DNA of 45,617 bases, taken from positions 1-45,617 of the forward strand of contig JAIBDN010000015.1 in NCBI GenBank assembly GCA_024686215.1, written 5' to 3'. The DNA is from Gammaproteobacteria bacterium. GTDB taxonomy: Bacteria > Pseudomonadota > Gammaproteobacteria > Pseudomonadales > Halieaceae. The translations under genes were made by a program, and so were the position numbers. How positions within the stretch are numbered: the stretch's first letter is position 1; every line of letters starts with the position of its first letter. Below the pieces are notes generated by a model. That model was not told the DNA's origin, did not search any database, and saw only the letters and a program-made list of their open reading frames with translations. This document shows, one piece after another, positions 1 to 9,748 of this stretch.

Positions 1-1071
1 ACGCCACAGGTCGCTCAGTTCATCTGTTTGCGGGTTGTGGCGCCAGGCGCGCACCACGGAATTGGATGAATCAAAGGCCACCAGAATGTTGCGCAGCGGA
101 CAGTACAGCGGTGGGTTGGTGACACTGCCGTTATCGATTCCGCAGACGGGCGTGATACTGAAATTTTCAGCATTATCGATGGCTACGCGGATCACATTAT
201 TGGGCGTGGGATTTACGCCGGCATGCAACATGGACAGTGCAGTGCGGCCCATCCTGTGCTTACCGTTATCCATGAACCAGATGTTCTGGCCGTCGATGAC
301 CGGATCCCAGCCATATTCCTGCGAGCTGTCGCCGATATAATCCAGCGACCAATCCCTGTCCAGGGTCAGGGTTCGCGTCGAGGCATCGAACGCGTAGCGG
401 TAGATAGTGTTGATACCAGTGACGTACACCTGGTTGCCAATCGCACTGAGCCTGGAGATGGAGGGCTCGGGCATGATGGTGTGTGGGCAGGCTGCGGTCA
501 TGGTCTCGGGATCCAGGACCACCATCGATGTGCTGCCGTCGCTGGCGATGGGCTTGGTGACGAGGAAGCCATTGTCGAGTATCACGTGAGAATTGTAGGG
601 CAGGTCCTGAGGTAGCTGGTAAGACGCCTGTAGCTCGCAGTCGGCATTCAATCGATGGGCCCAGCGACCGAAGGTGACGTACAGGTCACCATTGCGGTGC
701 ACGCAAAAGCCACCCGGCCACCAGCTGCCTCCCGCTAACTTCGGGGATTTCTTCAGTGGCTTAAGCGTTGCGGGGTCCAGCTTTTCCACATGCGAATAGC
801 AGTGCATACCTAACTTGTCGCGCAGGGTGTCCACATGCATCAGGTAGACTTCACCGGGGTCGCGCAGTACCACCATGTTACCGGTTGAGAGACGGCGAGA
901 GGCCTCAATGACCAGCGCTTCGTCCTCTTTGATAGCCAGTCCGGGCAGCCCGGATACGGCTTGCAGTCGCTGCGGGCCGCCGTCCTCGCCTGACCACGGG
1001 CTGGGATAATAGCCCGCGCTGGCACGATAGTTTGCGGCTTCCGGCTTGCCACTCGTTACAGGTTTGTCCAT
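1..1071 (-). CDS. Hypothetical beta-propeller-like protein, 3' end cut by window edge
   Basis: The minus strand is open without a stop from an ATG at 1071 to base 1, giving 357 codons; the end lies outside the window. The start is chosen because AAGG lies 9 bases upstream; another in-frame ATG at 1080 would sit directly against that SD. The protein has no signal peptide or membrane segment. It contains repeated blade-like stretches such as DLYVTFGRWAHRL, QVYVTGINTIYRY and NIWFMDNGKHRMG, spaced as in SMP-30/gluconolactonase or quinoprotein-type propellers. I do not recognise the family and assign no reaction. It is divergent from the AraC regulator at 1351, which may control it (inference). 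Confidence 0.72.
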   Translation of the reverse strand, partial: MDKPVTSGKPEAANYRASAGYYPSPWSGEDGGPQRLQAVSGLPGLAIKEDEALVIEASRRLSTGNMVVLRDPGEVYLMHVDTLRDKLGMHCYSHVEKLDPATLKPLKKSPKLAGGSWWPGGFCVHRNGDLYVTFGRWAHRLNADCELQASYQLPQDLPYNSHVILDNGFLVTKPIASDGSTSMVVLDPETMTAACPHTIMPEPSISRLSAIGNQVYVTGINTIYRYAFDASTRTLTLDRDWSLDYIGDSSQEYGWDPVIDGQNIWFMDNGKHRMGRTALSMLHAGVNPTPNNVIRVAIDNAENFSITPVCGIDNGSVTNPPLYCPLRNILVAFDSSNSVVRAWRHNPQTDELSDLWR

Positions 1072-1080
1072 ATCACACAT

Positions 1081-1350
1081 CCTTCCCCGCTGGGGCTGTG
1101 CCGGCTTCGAGGTGCCGGGTGCTGTATTCATACTGCTTATTAAGCCGTGCAGGAGGCGGGAAATATGGTGAGCACCTCTCTTTAATTGGTTGAATTACGA
1201 CATGGAAGAAATGCTAAGATGTTTACTGTATGTTTTTAATCATTTTATAGTTATTAACATAAGCTATACAAAACAGTTACTTAGAAAATCTTTATATAAA
1301 ATAGTTTAAGTATCTTGGTCTGGTCTTGCATAGCGAATGCCAGGGAAATT
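1081..1350. promoter_or_regulatory. Divergent intergenic region between propeller gene and AraC regulator
   Basis: This 270-base gap separates two divergent genes. From about 1180 to 1320 it is visibly AT-rich compared with its neighbours, including TATATAAAAT near 1292-1302. It is the natural place for both promoters and an AraC-type operator. I see no clear paired direct repeats or consensus -35/-10 pair, so no exact site is assigned. Confidence 0.45.
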
Positions 1351-2388
1351 ATGACGAAGGCGACATCGGGTATATCCAGTGCGAGCGTGCTGGCAGTGTG
1401 GTTGCGGCCTCTTGTGGATTACCTGGAGCGTACCGGGTTCGACAGTGCGGCAGTATTCCGTCACACCGGTGTTGATGTGGCGCAGGTGTTTGTACCCGGT
1501 GCGCGTCTGCGGCTGGGCGATGCCGGACCGCTGTGGCAGCATGCTGCGCGCATCACCGGCAAACCGTTTATCGGCCTTGAAATTGTCAACGATGCCCCCC
1601 CGCTGCAAGCCGACGTTACCGCTATCGCCATGATGGCCAGTAGAAACCTGTATGAAGCGCTGCAGCGCTTTTCCCGTTTGAGTCATATCGTTTGTGACGC
1701 CGTGGAAATCGTCTTTTTACGCGAGGCCAATGAGTTGCGCCTTGATTTCGTGGTCAAACCTGAAGAGCAGCATGTGATGCCTCATGAGGCTATGGACCCG
1801 GCCTTACTGATTCCCCTGGGCTTACTCGACAGGGGGATGCTCGACAGTGCGGTGATCCGCGAGCTGCGCTTCGCGCGCCCGCACCCGGGGCAGGGTATGC
1901 TCGACCACCTGGCGGATATTTTTCCCATTCCCATGCACTTCGACTGTGATTGCTACGGCATGACCGTCGACTGGTCGCTGTCCCTGAGGCAGAACCCTTA
2001 TTGGAACCCGGCACTGGCACAAATGTGCGAGGAGCAGGTGTTACGCGATATTGACGCACTGGATGACCAGAACCTGTTGGCGCGCACGCGCAAGGTGCTG
2101 CTGGATCAGTTGGCCAATGGCAATCCGCAACTGGAAACGGTGGCCGCGCTGTTTAATATCACCGGGCGGCAATTACAGCGCAAGCTGAAACAGCAGGGCA
2201 CTGGCTTCAGCGAATTACTCGATGAAGTGCGACTGGAGCTGGCATTGCGCTACTTGCAGGATGCGCGCATGAGCATGGTGGATATTGCCCTGTCCCTGGG
2301 TTTTAGTGACCAGAGCAACTTTGTCAAAGCGTTCAAGCGCTGGCAAGGTCAGACGCCGGGGCAGTACCGGCGTGCCAGTCTGGTTTGA
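1351..2388 (+). CDS. AraC-family transcriptional regulator (arabinose-binding-like N-terminal domain)
   Basis: A 345-residue DNA-binding regulator. Residues from about 20 to 210 match the layout of the arabinose-binding-like domain found in OruR-type AraC proteins. The last 100 residues carry two helix-turn-helices, with ETVAALFNITGRQLQRKLK and then MVDIALSLGFSDQSNFVKAFKRW, the usual AraC signature. The ATG at 1351 is preferred over an upstream TTG at 1315 because AGGGA precedes it. The effector is unknown; this subfamily often senses small metabolites. It is divergent from the propeller gene and 154 bases upstream of oadG, so either could be a target. Confidence 0.92.
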   Translation: MTKATSGISSASVLAVWLRPLVDYLERTGFDSAAVFRHTGVDVAQVFVPGARLRLGDAGPLWQHAARITGKPFIGLEIVNDAPPLQADVTAIAMMASRNLYEALQRFSRLSHIVCDAVEIVFLREANELRLDFVVKPEEQHVMPHEAMDPALLIPLGLLDRGMLDSAVIRELRFARPHPGQGMLDHLADIFPIPMHFDCDCYGMTVDWSLSLRQNPYWNPALAQMCEEQVLRDIDALDDQNLLARTRKVLLDQLANGNPQLETVAALFNITGRQLQRKLKQQGTGFSELLDEVRLELALRYLQDARMSMVDIALSLGFSDQSNFVKAFKRWQGQTPGQYRRASLV

Positions 2389-2503
2389 GGATTGCCTCGA
2401 GCTGCGCCCGTGCCGTGTAAAGCGTGCCGGAGGAAACCAGGGATCTTCCTGTATGGGCCATGGCGCAGGGGGTGCCTCCTGATCTATCATAGGATGTTTT
2501 TAG

Positions 2504-2523
2504 CGGGCCAGCTTGATGGCCCG
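2504..2523 (+). other. Hairpin in the oadG leader
   Basis: CGGGCCA (2504-2510) and TGGCCCG (2517-2523) form a perfect 7-bp stem with a 6-base loop, 19 bases before the oadG start. No T-run follows, so it is not a standard terminator. It could be the end of the AraC transcript or a stabilising 5' structure on the oad mRNA. Confidence 0.4.
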
Positions 2524-2542
2524 GAGCGAGAGGTCTAGAGCA

Positions 2543-2797
2543 ATGCAGGGAGACATCGTTTCACAGGGGCTCGAGCTGATGTTGTTTGGCATGGGCACTG
2601 TGGTGGTATTTCTGGCACTTTTGGTGCTGGCAACCACTGGTATGTCGCGCTTTGTAGGCCGTTACTTTCCAGAGCCTGAGGCGCCCGTGCAGGCTGCACT
2701 GCGCCGCTTGCACAGTCACAAGCAACCGGCTGAAGACCCCAATCTGGTCGCCGTTATCAGTGCCGCGATTCACCAACATCGCGCCAACAAGCCCTAA
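2543..2797 (+). CDS. oadG: Oxaloacetate decarboxylase, gamma subunit
   Basis: A small, 84-residue membrane subunit of the sodium-pumping oxaloacetate decarboxylase. It has one transmembrane helix near residues 10-32 ([20 protein letters not shown]) and a soluble tail rich in charged residues and His. The family is known to anchor the alpha subunit to the membrane beta subunit. The tail is short and ends in HQHRANKP. The start at 2543 is preferred over the ATG at 2513 because GAGAGG lies 9 bases upstream and the family helix then begins near the N-terminus. The call depends strongly on position directly ahead of oadA and oadB. Confidence 0.88.
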   Translation: MQGDIVSQGLELMLFGMGTVVVFLALLVLATTGMSRFVGRYFPEPEAPVQAALRRLHSHKQPAEDPNLVAVISAAIHQHRANKP

Positions 2798-2841
2798 GTC
2801 CGCTAGCAGCGGAACAAATCGGAATAAGAGGTACACTACCC

Positions 2842-4626
2842 ATGGATGATAGCAAACGCCCCCTGGGCATTACCGACGTTGTGTTGCGCGATGCCCACCA
2901 GTCTCTATTCGCTACCCGTTTGCGGCTGGACGACATGCTGCCGATTGCCGGCAAGCTGGACGAAGTGGGTTTCTGGTCGCTGGAGTCCTGGGGTGGTGCC
3001 ACCTTCGACGCCTGTATCCGCTACCTGGGTGAAGACCCCTGGGAGCGTATTCGCGAGCTGAAAAAAGCCATGCCCAGGACGCCCCAGCAAATGCTGTTTC
3101 GCGGGCAGAATATTCTGGGTTATCGCCACTATGCGGATGATGTGGTGGAGAAGTTTGTGGAGCGTGCCGCCCACAACGGTGTGGATGTGTTTCGCGTGTT
3201 CGATGCGATGAACGATATGCGCAACCTGGAAGTAGCCCTGAAAGCGGTGAAGCAGGTTGGTAAGCACGCCCAGGGTACGATCTCTTACACCCTCAGTCCG
3301 GTGCACAACATCGACACCTGGGTAGAAATGGGCAAGCGCATAGAAGATACGGGCGCTGATTCAATCGCCATCAAGGATATGGCCGGTCTGCTACATCCCT
3401 ATGCCGGCTATGAGTTAGTGACCAGGCTGAAGGCCGCTTGCGCCATCCCCATTCACATGCAGTGCCATGCGACGACGGGACTGTCTACTGCCACCATACT
3501 CAAGTGCGTGGAGGCGGGTATCGATAATGTGGACACCTCTATTTCTTCAATGTCCATGACCTACGGGCACTCGCCCACAGAGTCAGTGGTTTCCATATTC
3601 AAGGGCACCGACAGGGATACCGGTCTGGACATTGAAAAGCTGGCAGAGGTGGCCGCCTATTTTCGTGAGGTGCGTAAAAAGTATGCAAAGTTCGAGGGAT
3701 CTCTGCGCGGCGTAGACGCGCGCATACTGGTGGCACAGGTTCCCGGTGGCATGCTCACCAACATGGAAAGCCAGCTGCGCGAGCAGGGCGCGGCGGATAA
3801 AATGGATGAAGTGCTGGAAGAGATTCCGCGGGTACGCGAGGACCTGGGCTTTATTCCTCTGGTTACCCCAACATCGCAGATCGTAGGGACCCAGTCGGTT
3901 ATCAATGTACTCACCGGCGAGCGTTACAAATCTATTTCCAAAGAAACCGCGGGTGTCCTCAAGGGCGAATACGGTGCGACTCCGGCCCCGGTCAACGCCG
4001 AGCTGCAACAGCGGGTGCTGGAGGGTGGCGAGCCCGTTACCTGCCGCCCGGCGGATCTCCTGCAGCCGGAGTTGCAAGCATTGACGGATGAGTTACACAG
4101 TCTTGCCAAGGAAAAATCCATTGCACTTACGCCTGGCGAGGGCGTCATCGACGATGTGCTGACCTATGCGTTGTTTCCGCAAATAGGGCTGAAGTTTTTG
4201 CAGAACCGCGGCAATCCCGAGGCCTTTGAACCGGTGCCGGGCAGTGAGCCTGAAGCCACTGTAGCGACGGCTCCAGTGGCTGCCAGCGCAGATGTTCCCG
4301 CGGTATACACGGTTAGCGTCAATGGCCAGAGTTACGTGGTGGAAGTGGCCGAGGGCGGTGCAGTGTCCTCTGTGGCAGCATCCGCAGCCCCCGCTGCAGC
4401 GGCGGTCTCTGCGGGGGAACCGGTGAAGGCGCCGCTGGCGGGTAATATCTTCAAGGTACATGCCCAGGTGGGCGATGTGGTGGCCGCCGGTGATATCATC
4501 ATCATTCTCGAAGCGATGAAAATGGAGACCGAGGTGCGCGCTCCGCATGGCGGAAGCGTCTCGGGTGTCAGTGTGCAAGAGGGCGATAGTGTCGCCGTCG
4601 GTGACACCCTGATCACTCTGGGTTAA
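2842..4626 (+). CDS. oadA: Oxaloacetate decarboxylase, alpha subunit (biotin carrier and carboxyltransferase)
   Basis: A 594-residue cytoplasmic subunit that moves the carboxyl group of oxaloacetate to biotin, releasing pyruvate. Residues 1-300 form the carboxyltransferase barrel, with RDAHQS (Asp17), the active-site lysine region AIKDMAGLL (Lys178) and the metal-binding HMQCH (His205, His209). The C-terminal biotinyl domain has EAMKME with the biotin-accepting Lys560, joined by an Ala/Val-rich linker at about 485-520. Length and domain order are typical. The gene sits 44 bases after oadG and 5 bases before oadB. Pyruvate carboxylase subunit B is related, but the oadG and oadB neighbours make the Na+ pump the better call. 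Confidence 0.97.
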   Translation: MDDSKRPLGITDVVLRDAHQSLFATRLRLDDMLPIAGKLDEVGFWSLESWGGATFDACIRYLGEDPWERIRELKKAMPRTPQQMLFRGQNILGYRHYADDVVEKFVERAAHNGVDVFRVFDAMNDMRNLEVALKAVKQVGKHAQGTISYTLSPVHNIDTWVEMGKRIEDTGADSIAIKDMAGLLHPYAGYELVTRLKAACAIPIHMQCHATTGLSTATILKCVEAGIDNVDTSISSMSMTYGHSPTESVVSIFKGTDRDTGLDIEKLAEVAAYFREVRKKYAKFEGSLRGVDARILVAQVPGGMLTNMESQLREQGAADKMDEVLEEIPRVREDLGFIPLVTPTSQIVGTQSVINVLTGERYKSISKETAGVLKGEYGATPAPVNAELQQRVLEGGEPVTCRPADLLQPELQALTDELHSLAKEKSIALTPGEGVIDDVLTYALFPQIGLKFLQNRGNPEAFEPVPGSEPEATVATAPVAASADVPAVYTVSVNGQSYVVEVAEGGAVSSVAASAAPAAAAVSAGEPVKAPLAGNIFKVHAQVGDVVAAGDIIIILEAMKMETEVRAPHGGSVSGVSVQEGDSVAVGDTLITLG

Positions 4627-4631
4627 GCGCC

Positions 4632-5936
4632 GTGGATAATATTCTGCAGCTGTGGAGTACCTCCGGCCTGGCTCAGATGGGGCCAGGTCAGGCCTTCATG
4701 ATTGCCATTGGGCTGGGGCTATTGTTTCTGGCGATACGCAAGGGTTTCGAACCTCTGCTGCTGGTGCCGATCGGCTTCGGCGGCATCCTCGCCAATATAC
4801 CCGGTGCCGGTATGGCTTACTCCGCCGTGGAGAATGCCCTGCACGCGGGTGATCCAGCGCTACTGGCGCAGATGGCCCAGGCCCTGGGCGTGGTGGCCAC
4901 AGATAATATCAAGGAGCTGGCTGCGGCCTATGACGGCAGTGCTGCCCAGGTACACGTGGTCGTGCAGCAATTGGCAAAAGATGCGGGTTTTAGTAACGGC
5001 ATGTTGTACAACTTTTACAATGTGTCCATCGCCAGTGGCGTCGCGCCACTGGTGATTTTTATGGGCGTGGGCTCCATGACCGATTTCGGGCCCTTGCTGG
5101 CTAATCCCAAGACGCTGTTTCTGGGTGCTGCCGCGCAGTTTGGTATATTCGCCACGGTTCTGGGGGCCGTAGGGCTCAGTTCAATTGGCGTGATGGACTT
5201 CAGTATTTCCGACGCGGCAGCCATTGGCATCATTGGCGGCGCCGATGGCCCCACGGCGATTTATGTCTCCAGTATTCTTGCGCCCGACCTGCTGGGTGCT
5301 ATTGCCGTTGCCGCGTATTCCTATATGGCGCTGGTGCCGATGATACAGCCGCCCATCATGCGCGCCCTCACTACCAAAGCCGAGCGCGAGATCGAGATGG
5401 TGCAACTGCGTCCCGTCGCGCGCCGCGAAAAAATTGTATTCCCGTTGGTGCTGCTGATCCTGGTAGCGCTGCTACTGCCCGACGCGGCGCCACTGCTGGG
5501 TATGTTTTGCTTTGGCAACCTGATGAAAGAATGTGGCGTGGTAGATCGCCTGTCAGATACCGCGCAAAACGCGCTGATCAATATCACCACAATTTTCCTC
5601 GGCCTTTCCGTCGGCTCCAAGCTGGTGGCCGACAAATTCCTGGATATAAATACCCTGGGTATTCTCGGTCTGGGTATTGTCGCTTTCGCCATAGGCACTG
5701 CCTCTGGCGTGCTGATCGCCAAATTGATGAACCGTCTTGGCGGTTCACCAATTAATCCACTGATTGGCTCTGCCGGCGTATCCGCTGTTCCCATGGCGGC
5801 CAGGGTGAGTAATAAGGTCGGCCTGGAGGCCAACCCGCATAACTTCCTGTTGATGCATGCAATGGGGCCCAACGTGGCTGGCGTCATCGGTTCAGCCGTT
5901 GCCGCAGGTGTAATGATAAGCCTGGTCGGTGGTTAA
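4632..5936 (+). CDS. oadB: Oxaloacetate decarboxylase, beta subunit (Na+ pump)
   Basis: A 434-residue polytopic membrane protein that decarboxylates carboxybiotin and exports Na+. It shows the subunit hallmarks: [13 protein letters not shown] near residues 195-207, [13 protein letters not shown] near 48-60, and a C-terminal segment with [13 protein letters not shown]. About nine or more hydrophobic segments are visible. It starts with GTG five bases after oadA and lacks a strong SD, so translational coupling is likely. Its stop overlaps that of the convergent LysR gene within GTTAAC, so transcripts of the two genes meet here. Confidence 0.96.
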   Translation: MDNILQLWSTSGLAQMGPGQAFMIAIGLGLLFLAIRKGFEPLLLVPIGFGGILANIPGAGMAYSAVENALHAGDPALLAQMAQALGVVATDNIKELAAAYDGSAAQVHVVVQQLAKDAGFSNGMLYNFYNVSIASGVAPLVIFMGVGSMTDFGPLLANPKTLFLGAAAQFGIFATVLGAVGLSSIGVMDFSISDAAAIGIIGGADGPTAIYVSSILAPDLLGAIAVAAYSYMALVPMIQPPIMRALTTKAEREIEMVQLRPVARREKIVFPLVLLILVALLLPDAAPLLGMFCFGNLMKECGVVDRLSDTAQNALINITTIFLGLSVGSKLVADKFLDINTLGILGLGIVAFAIGTASGVLIAKLMNRLGGSPINPLIGSAGVSAVPMAARVSNKVGLEANPHNFLLMHAMGPNVAGVIGSAVAAGVMISLVGG

Positions 5937-6880
5937 CCCGAGTTTCGGTGCGCCACCACTAACGCATCCAGCAGCGTCTGCACGATACGCGTCGGGGGAG
6001 GGGAGTGCCGCACGATGGCACTGAACTCACAGACGTATTGAAAAGTTTTGGGCAGCAGCGGTCGCATCACACCCTGGCTGACAAACGCCTCCGCATAATG
6101 TTCCGGCAGGTAACCGAGGTACTTACCCGATAACACCAGGTGGGCCACCGCCTCCTGGTCGTAGGCCGTGGCATGGCGTTGCTGGCCCAGCTCGCGGGTG
6201 ATCTCCATGTTGGGTGAGTGATACCCGATCCCCACGTATTTGCACTGGCGCAATTTCTCCGCGGTTAACGCCTTGTGTGGCGCGTCGAACAAGGGGTGGC
6301 CAACGGCGCAGTACAGGTACATCTGCTCCTCGAATAACTTGTAGTAGTCGAGACTGCTGGAGGGGCGGTGATTGGGGATAATGCCCAGTTGAAAGCGACC
6401 TTCCATAACGCCGCGCTCGATAGCGTTGATCGGTTCCACGTGAATCTCCGGCAGGACCTCTGGCGCCTGGTCGTCAAAACGTGCGAACGCGCTATTGATG
6501 TGACACTGCGGATTGGTGGCGGTCTTATCGAAGATGGCAATGGTCAGTGAGCCGGTCAGGCGTTGGTGCAGTTCGTCCACCTCGTGCTGGAAATCCGCCA
6601 TGGCGCCCATCATCTTCTGTGCGCTGGCATAGACCTGTTCACCTTCACTGGTCAGGGCAAAACCGCCACGCCCACGCCGGCACAGGGTCACGCCCAGGCG
6701 CAGCTCAAGGTCCTTGATATGCCGCGAAATCGTACTGCGGTTGATGTTCAATTCCAGCTCTGCCGCCGCAAAGCCGCCGCAGGCCACCACAGCGCGGAAT
6801 ACCCTGAGCAGGCGCAGGTCATTGTCGGTGACCGTACCCAGTAATGCTTTCTTGGCCACGCGACTCTCCAGTGTTGGCAT
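5933..6880 (-). CDS. LysR-family transcriptional regulator
   Basis: A 315-residue regulator. The N-terminal winged helix spans about residues 15-80, with [31 protein letters not shown] as recognition region (split here for reading; seen at residues 42-72). The rest is a periplasmic-binding-fold effector domain. It is divergent from the omega-aminotransferase, with 100 bases between the starts and a long dyad overlapping its own start codon. That is the classic arrangement for a LysR regulator controlling its neighbour and itself. The effector is probably an amine or amino acid related to the aminotransferase (inference). Confidence 0.93.
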   Translation of the reverse strand: MPTLESRVAKKALLGTVTDNDLRLLRVFRAVVACGGFAAAELELNINRSTISRHIKDLELRLGVTLCRRGRGGFALTSEGEQVYASAQKMMGAMADFQHEVDELHQRLTGSLTIAIFDKTATNPQCHINSAFARFDDQAPEVLPEIHVEPINAIERGVMEGRFQLGIIPNHRPSSSLDYYKLFEEQMYLYCAVGHPLFDAPHKALTAEKLRQCKYVGIGYHSPNMEITRELGQQRHATAYDQEAVAHLVLSGKYLGYLPEHYAEAFVSQGVMRPLLPKTFQYVCEFSAIVRHSPPPTRIVQTLLDALVVAHRNSG

Positions 6881-6907
6881 TAAGTTTCATAATAACGAAC
6901 CTTAATG
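6878..6907. promoter_or_regulatory. Candidate LysR operator, 30-bp dyad
   Basis: CATTAAG (6878-6884) is perfectly mirrored by CTTAATG (6901-6907). An inner TTC (6886-6888)/GAA (6897-6899) shares the same centre, so 12 of 15 positions pair. It contains the T-N11-A pattern of LysR sites. It covers the start codon of the LysR gene (6878-6880) and lies 74 bases before the aminotransferase start. Confidence 0.65.
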
Positions 6908-6980
6908 TTGATACATAATGATTTTTACAACTTATAACAGCGCCTACAATAGCCTGCTGAATCCACAGGAAGATACCGCC

Positions 6981-8321
6981 ATGACCAGTCTCCAGAAAAT
7001 CAAGCCAGCCCTGACCCGCGAAGAGCTGGAGGCGCATTGGATGCCCTATACCGGCAATCGCCAATTCAAGAATGATCCGCGCATGATCGTGGCTGCCGAG
7101 GGCGTGCACCTGATCGACGACAAGGGTCGCCGGGTACTGGATGGACTGTCCGGTCTGTGGTGTACCGCTGCCGGGCACAATCGCCGTGAGATTACCGAGG
7201 CGGTGCACAAGCAAATGCAAACACTGGACTACTCGCCGGCGTTTCAGTTTGGCCATCCAGGTTCTTTTGAGCTGGCCAACAAGATCAAGGCATTGACCCC
7301 CGAGGGTCTGGACTATGTGTTCTATACCAATTCAGGTTCCGAGTGCGCCGACACCTCGCTGAAAATGGCCCGCGCCTACTGGCGCCAGAAGGGACAAGCT
7401 ACCAAGACCAAGTTGATCGGCCGCGCCAAGGGCTACCACGGGGTGAACTTCGGTGGTATCTCGGTAGGTGGCATTGCCGCCAACCGCAAGATGTTCGGCC
7501 AGGGCGTAGACGCCGATCACCTGTCGCACACCCTGTTGGCCGACAATGCCTTCACCCGGGGCATGCCTAATAATGGTTGGCACCTCGCAGATGAGTTGAC
7601 GGAAATGATAGCCCTGCATGATGCGTCCAATATCGCCGCGGTGATAGTGGAGCCCATGGCTGGTTCGGCGGGGGTGATTCCGCCACCTGCGGGTTACCTG
7701 CAACGCTTGCGTGATATCTGCACCGCCAATGATATTTTGCTGATCTTCGACGAAGTGATTACGGCTTTTGGTCGTTGTGGCGGCATGACCGGCGCCGACG
7801 TATTCGGTGTGGTGCCGGATATCATGAACGTGGCCAAGCAGCTGACCAATGGGGCTATCCCCATGGGTGCGGTCATAGCCAGCAAGGATATCTACGATAC
7901 CTTTATGGAGCAGGGCGGCCCGGATTACATGTTGGAATTTCCGCACGGTTACACCTACTCGGCCCACCCGGTGGCCTGTGCCGCCGGTATGGCCGCACTG
8001 GATATTCTGGTGCAGGAAAAGTTGCCGCAACGGGTCGCGGAAATGGCCCCGTACTTTGAAGATGCGCTGCACCAGTTAAAGGGCTATGCGCATGTCTCGG
8101 ATATTCGCAATTTTGGTTTTGCCGGCGCTCTGCAGCTACGTGGCTATGAAGGCGAGCCGGCCAGGCGCCCCTTCGAAGTCGCCCAGCGTATGTGGGAGAA
8201 AGGCTTCTATGTGCGCTACGGTGGCGACACCATCCAGTTGGGCTTGCCCTTCGTGATAGAGAAGGACCAGATCGACAGCCTGGTGAGCGCCCTGGGTGAG
8301 ACTCTGGTGGAGTTAGCCTGA
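6981..8321 (+). CDS. Omega-aminotransferase, beta-alanine:pyruvate type
   Basis: A 446-residue class-III, PLP-dependent aminotransferase. It would move the amino group of beta-alanine or a similar omega-amine to pyruvate, forming a semialdehyde and alanine. The N-terminal HWMPYTGNRQFKNDPR and LDGLSGLWCTAAGHNR closely match the beta-alanine:pyruvate subgroup. LIFDEVITAFGR holds the cofactor aspartate, and VAKQLTNGAIPMGAV the PLP lysine, Lys286. The start at 6981 is preferred over 6918 because AGGAAG lies 9 bases upstream. GABA or other amines remain possible substrates. It is probably controlled by the divergent LysR. Confidence 0.93.
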   Translation: MTSLQKIKPALTREELEAHWMPYTGNRQFKNDPRMIVAAEGVHLIDDKGRRVLDGLSGLWCTAAGHNRREITEAVHKQMQTLDYSPAFQFGHPGSFELANKIKALTPEGLDYVFYTNSGSECADTSLKMARAYWRQKGQATKTKLIGRAKGYHGVNFGGISVGGIAANRKMFGQGVDADHLSHTLLADNAFTRGMPNNGWHLADELTEMIALHDASNIAAVIVEPMAGSAGVIPPPAGYLQRLRDICTANDILLIFDEVITAFGRCGGMTGADVFGVVPDIMNVAKQLTNGAIPMGAVIASKDIYDTFMEQGGPDYMLEFPHGYTYSAHPVACAAGMAALDILVQEKLPQRVAEMAPYFEDALHQLKGYAHVSDIRNFGFAGALQLRGYEGEPARRPFEVAQRMWEKGFYVRYGGDTIQLGLPFVIEKDQIDSLVSALGETLVELA

Positions 8322-8347
8322 AGCAGTTATTGCTTGCTGCGTGAGTT

Positions 8348-8381
8348 GCGCCGCGTGCGCATATCTTGCTCAACGCGGCGC
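8348..8381. terminator. Possible bidirectional terminator hairpin
   Basis: GCGCCGCG (8348-8355) and CGCGGCGC (8374-8381) form a perfect 8-bp inverted repeat with an 18-base loop, in the 87-base gap between two convergent genes. There is no T-run on either strand, so this is a weak call resting on position and GC-rich stem. Confidence 0.4.
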
Positions 8382-8408
8382 GCGCAGTAATGCGCAGACG
8401 GGTGGGTA

Positions 8409-9545
8409 CTAACGCCCCAGAATGGAGCGTGCGACCAGCTCGCGCATGATTTCAGACGTGCCGCCGTAGATGCGCTGAATACGCGCGTCCGTGTAGAAGC
8501 GCGAGATGGGGTATTCTGCGGTATAGCCGTAGCCGCCGAATAATTGCAGGCAATCGTCGATGGTTTTGCACTGCATTTCGGTGCTGGCGTATTTCAAAAT
8601 GGCGGCGTCTTCCGAGGACAGCTCGCCGCGGGTATAGGCGTCAGCGCACTTCTCATAAAAAGCGCGGTTGATGGCGATTTCCGTCTTCACATCCGCCAGG
8701 GTAAAACGCGTATTCTGGAAGGAGCCTATGGTCTGGCCAAAGGCCTTGCGTTCTTGCACGTAGTCCACAGTGATATCCATGGCACCTTCAGCGGAGGCGA
8801 CTGCCTGCGCCGCAATGCCCAGGCGCTCTCGCGGCAGCTCGGTCATCATGATGACGAACCCCTTGTTTAACTCGCCCAACAGTGATGCAGCGGGCAGACG
8901 CACGTCCTGGAAGAACAGCTCCGCCGTGTCCGACGTGTGCTGGCCAATTTTCTCGATTTTCTTGCCGGTAGAAAAGCCCTCAAGGGACGTATCAACGAGG
9001 AACAACGAGGTGCCCTTGGCACCCTTGCCCGGGTCGGTTATGGCGGCGACGATGACGATATCCGCATGCACCCCGTTAGTGATGAATATTTTGGAGCCGT
9101 TAAGGATCCACTCGTCACCATCTTGTACCGCATTGGTGCGTATACCCTGAACATCGGAGCCCGCACCCGGCTCGGTCATGGCCAGTGCGCCAACGGCCTC
9201 ACCAGAGACCATTATTGGCAGCCACTGCTGTTTCTGTTCTTCGGTGCCGAAATGTTCTATATAAGGCGCCACGATATTGCTGTGAATGCCGTAACCCGAG
9301 GCTATACCGCCAAAGCCCATGCGTGAGAGTTCTTCGATAATGGTAAAAGTGACCTGCGCGGTGGTGCCGGCGGCGCCGTACTCCTCAGGCATGTCCGGAC
9401 ACAGCAGGCCCGCTGCGCCCAGCGTGTTCCACATTTCGCGAGGTACGATGTGCTGTGCTTCCCACTCTTCAATATGCGGGGATATCTCTTGTTCGAAGGC
9501 GCGGTGCGCCATATCTCGAAACAGGGTGAGTTCTTCATTATCCAT
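8409..9545 (-). CDS. Acyl-CoA dehydrogenase, long-chain/isovaleryl-like active site
   Basis: A 378-residue FAD enzyme that introduces the alpha-beta double bond into an acyl-CoA. The core signatures AMTEPGAGSDVQGI (near 122-135) and ERKAFGQTIGSFQNTRFTLAD (near 265-285) are present. In the C-terminal loop it reads IYGGTSEI, with Gly where medium-chain enzymes have the catalytic Glu. Glu253 in SAEGAMD aligns with the base used by long-chain and isovaleryl-type enzymes, so the enzyme is probably active. Substrate is not predictable. It is divergent from the aldehyde dehydrogenase across 203 bases, in which I see no distinct operator. Confidence 0.94.
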   Translation of the reverse strand: MDNEELTLFRDMAHRAFEQEISPHIEEWEAQHIVPREMWNTLGAAGLLCPDMPEEYGAAGTTAQVTFTIIEELSRMGFGGIASGYGIHSNIVAPYIEHFGTEEQKQQWLPIMVSGEAVGALAMTEPGAGSDVQGIRTNAVQDGDEWILNGSKIFITNGVHADIVIVAAITDPGKGAKGTSLFLVDTSLEGFSTGKKIEKIGQHTSDTAELFFQDVRLPAASLLGELNKGFVIMMTELPRERLGIAAQAVASAEGAMDITVDYVQERKAFGQTIGSFQNTRFTLADVKTEIAINRAFYEKCADAYTRGELSSEDAAILKYASTEMQCKTIDDCLQLFGGYGYTAEYPISRFYTDARIQRIYGGTSEIMRELVARSILGR

Positions 9546-9748
9546 GCTGGCAATCTCCGGGGGATGAGTTTTGAGGCGGCAATTTTGGCCGATTCTGCGG
9601 GCAGATACAATAAACTATATCGACGCCTGGTTACCTCTATCGTTGTGCTGCCCACCCAGCGACAGATAACCCCAACAGGGTGCTGGCCAAGTTCTGTCGT
9701 AGTGCTACACTTACGCTCCCAAGAATTCAGCAATTACGGAGAGCGGCC

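Noticed and set aside
7332..8072. 246-codon minus-strand frame opposite the omega-aminotransferase
   Set aside because: The plus-strand product is a clear class-III aminotransferase across the same bases; the antisense frame has no recognisable motif or start signal.
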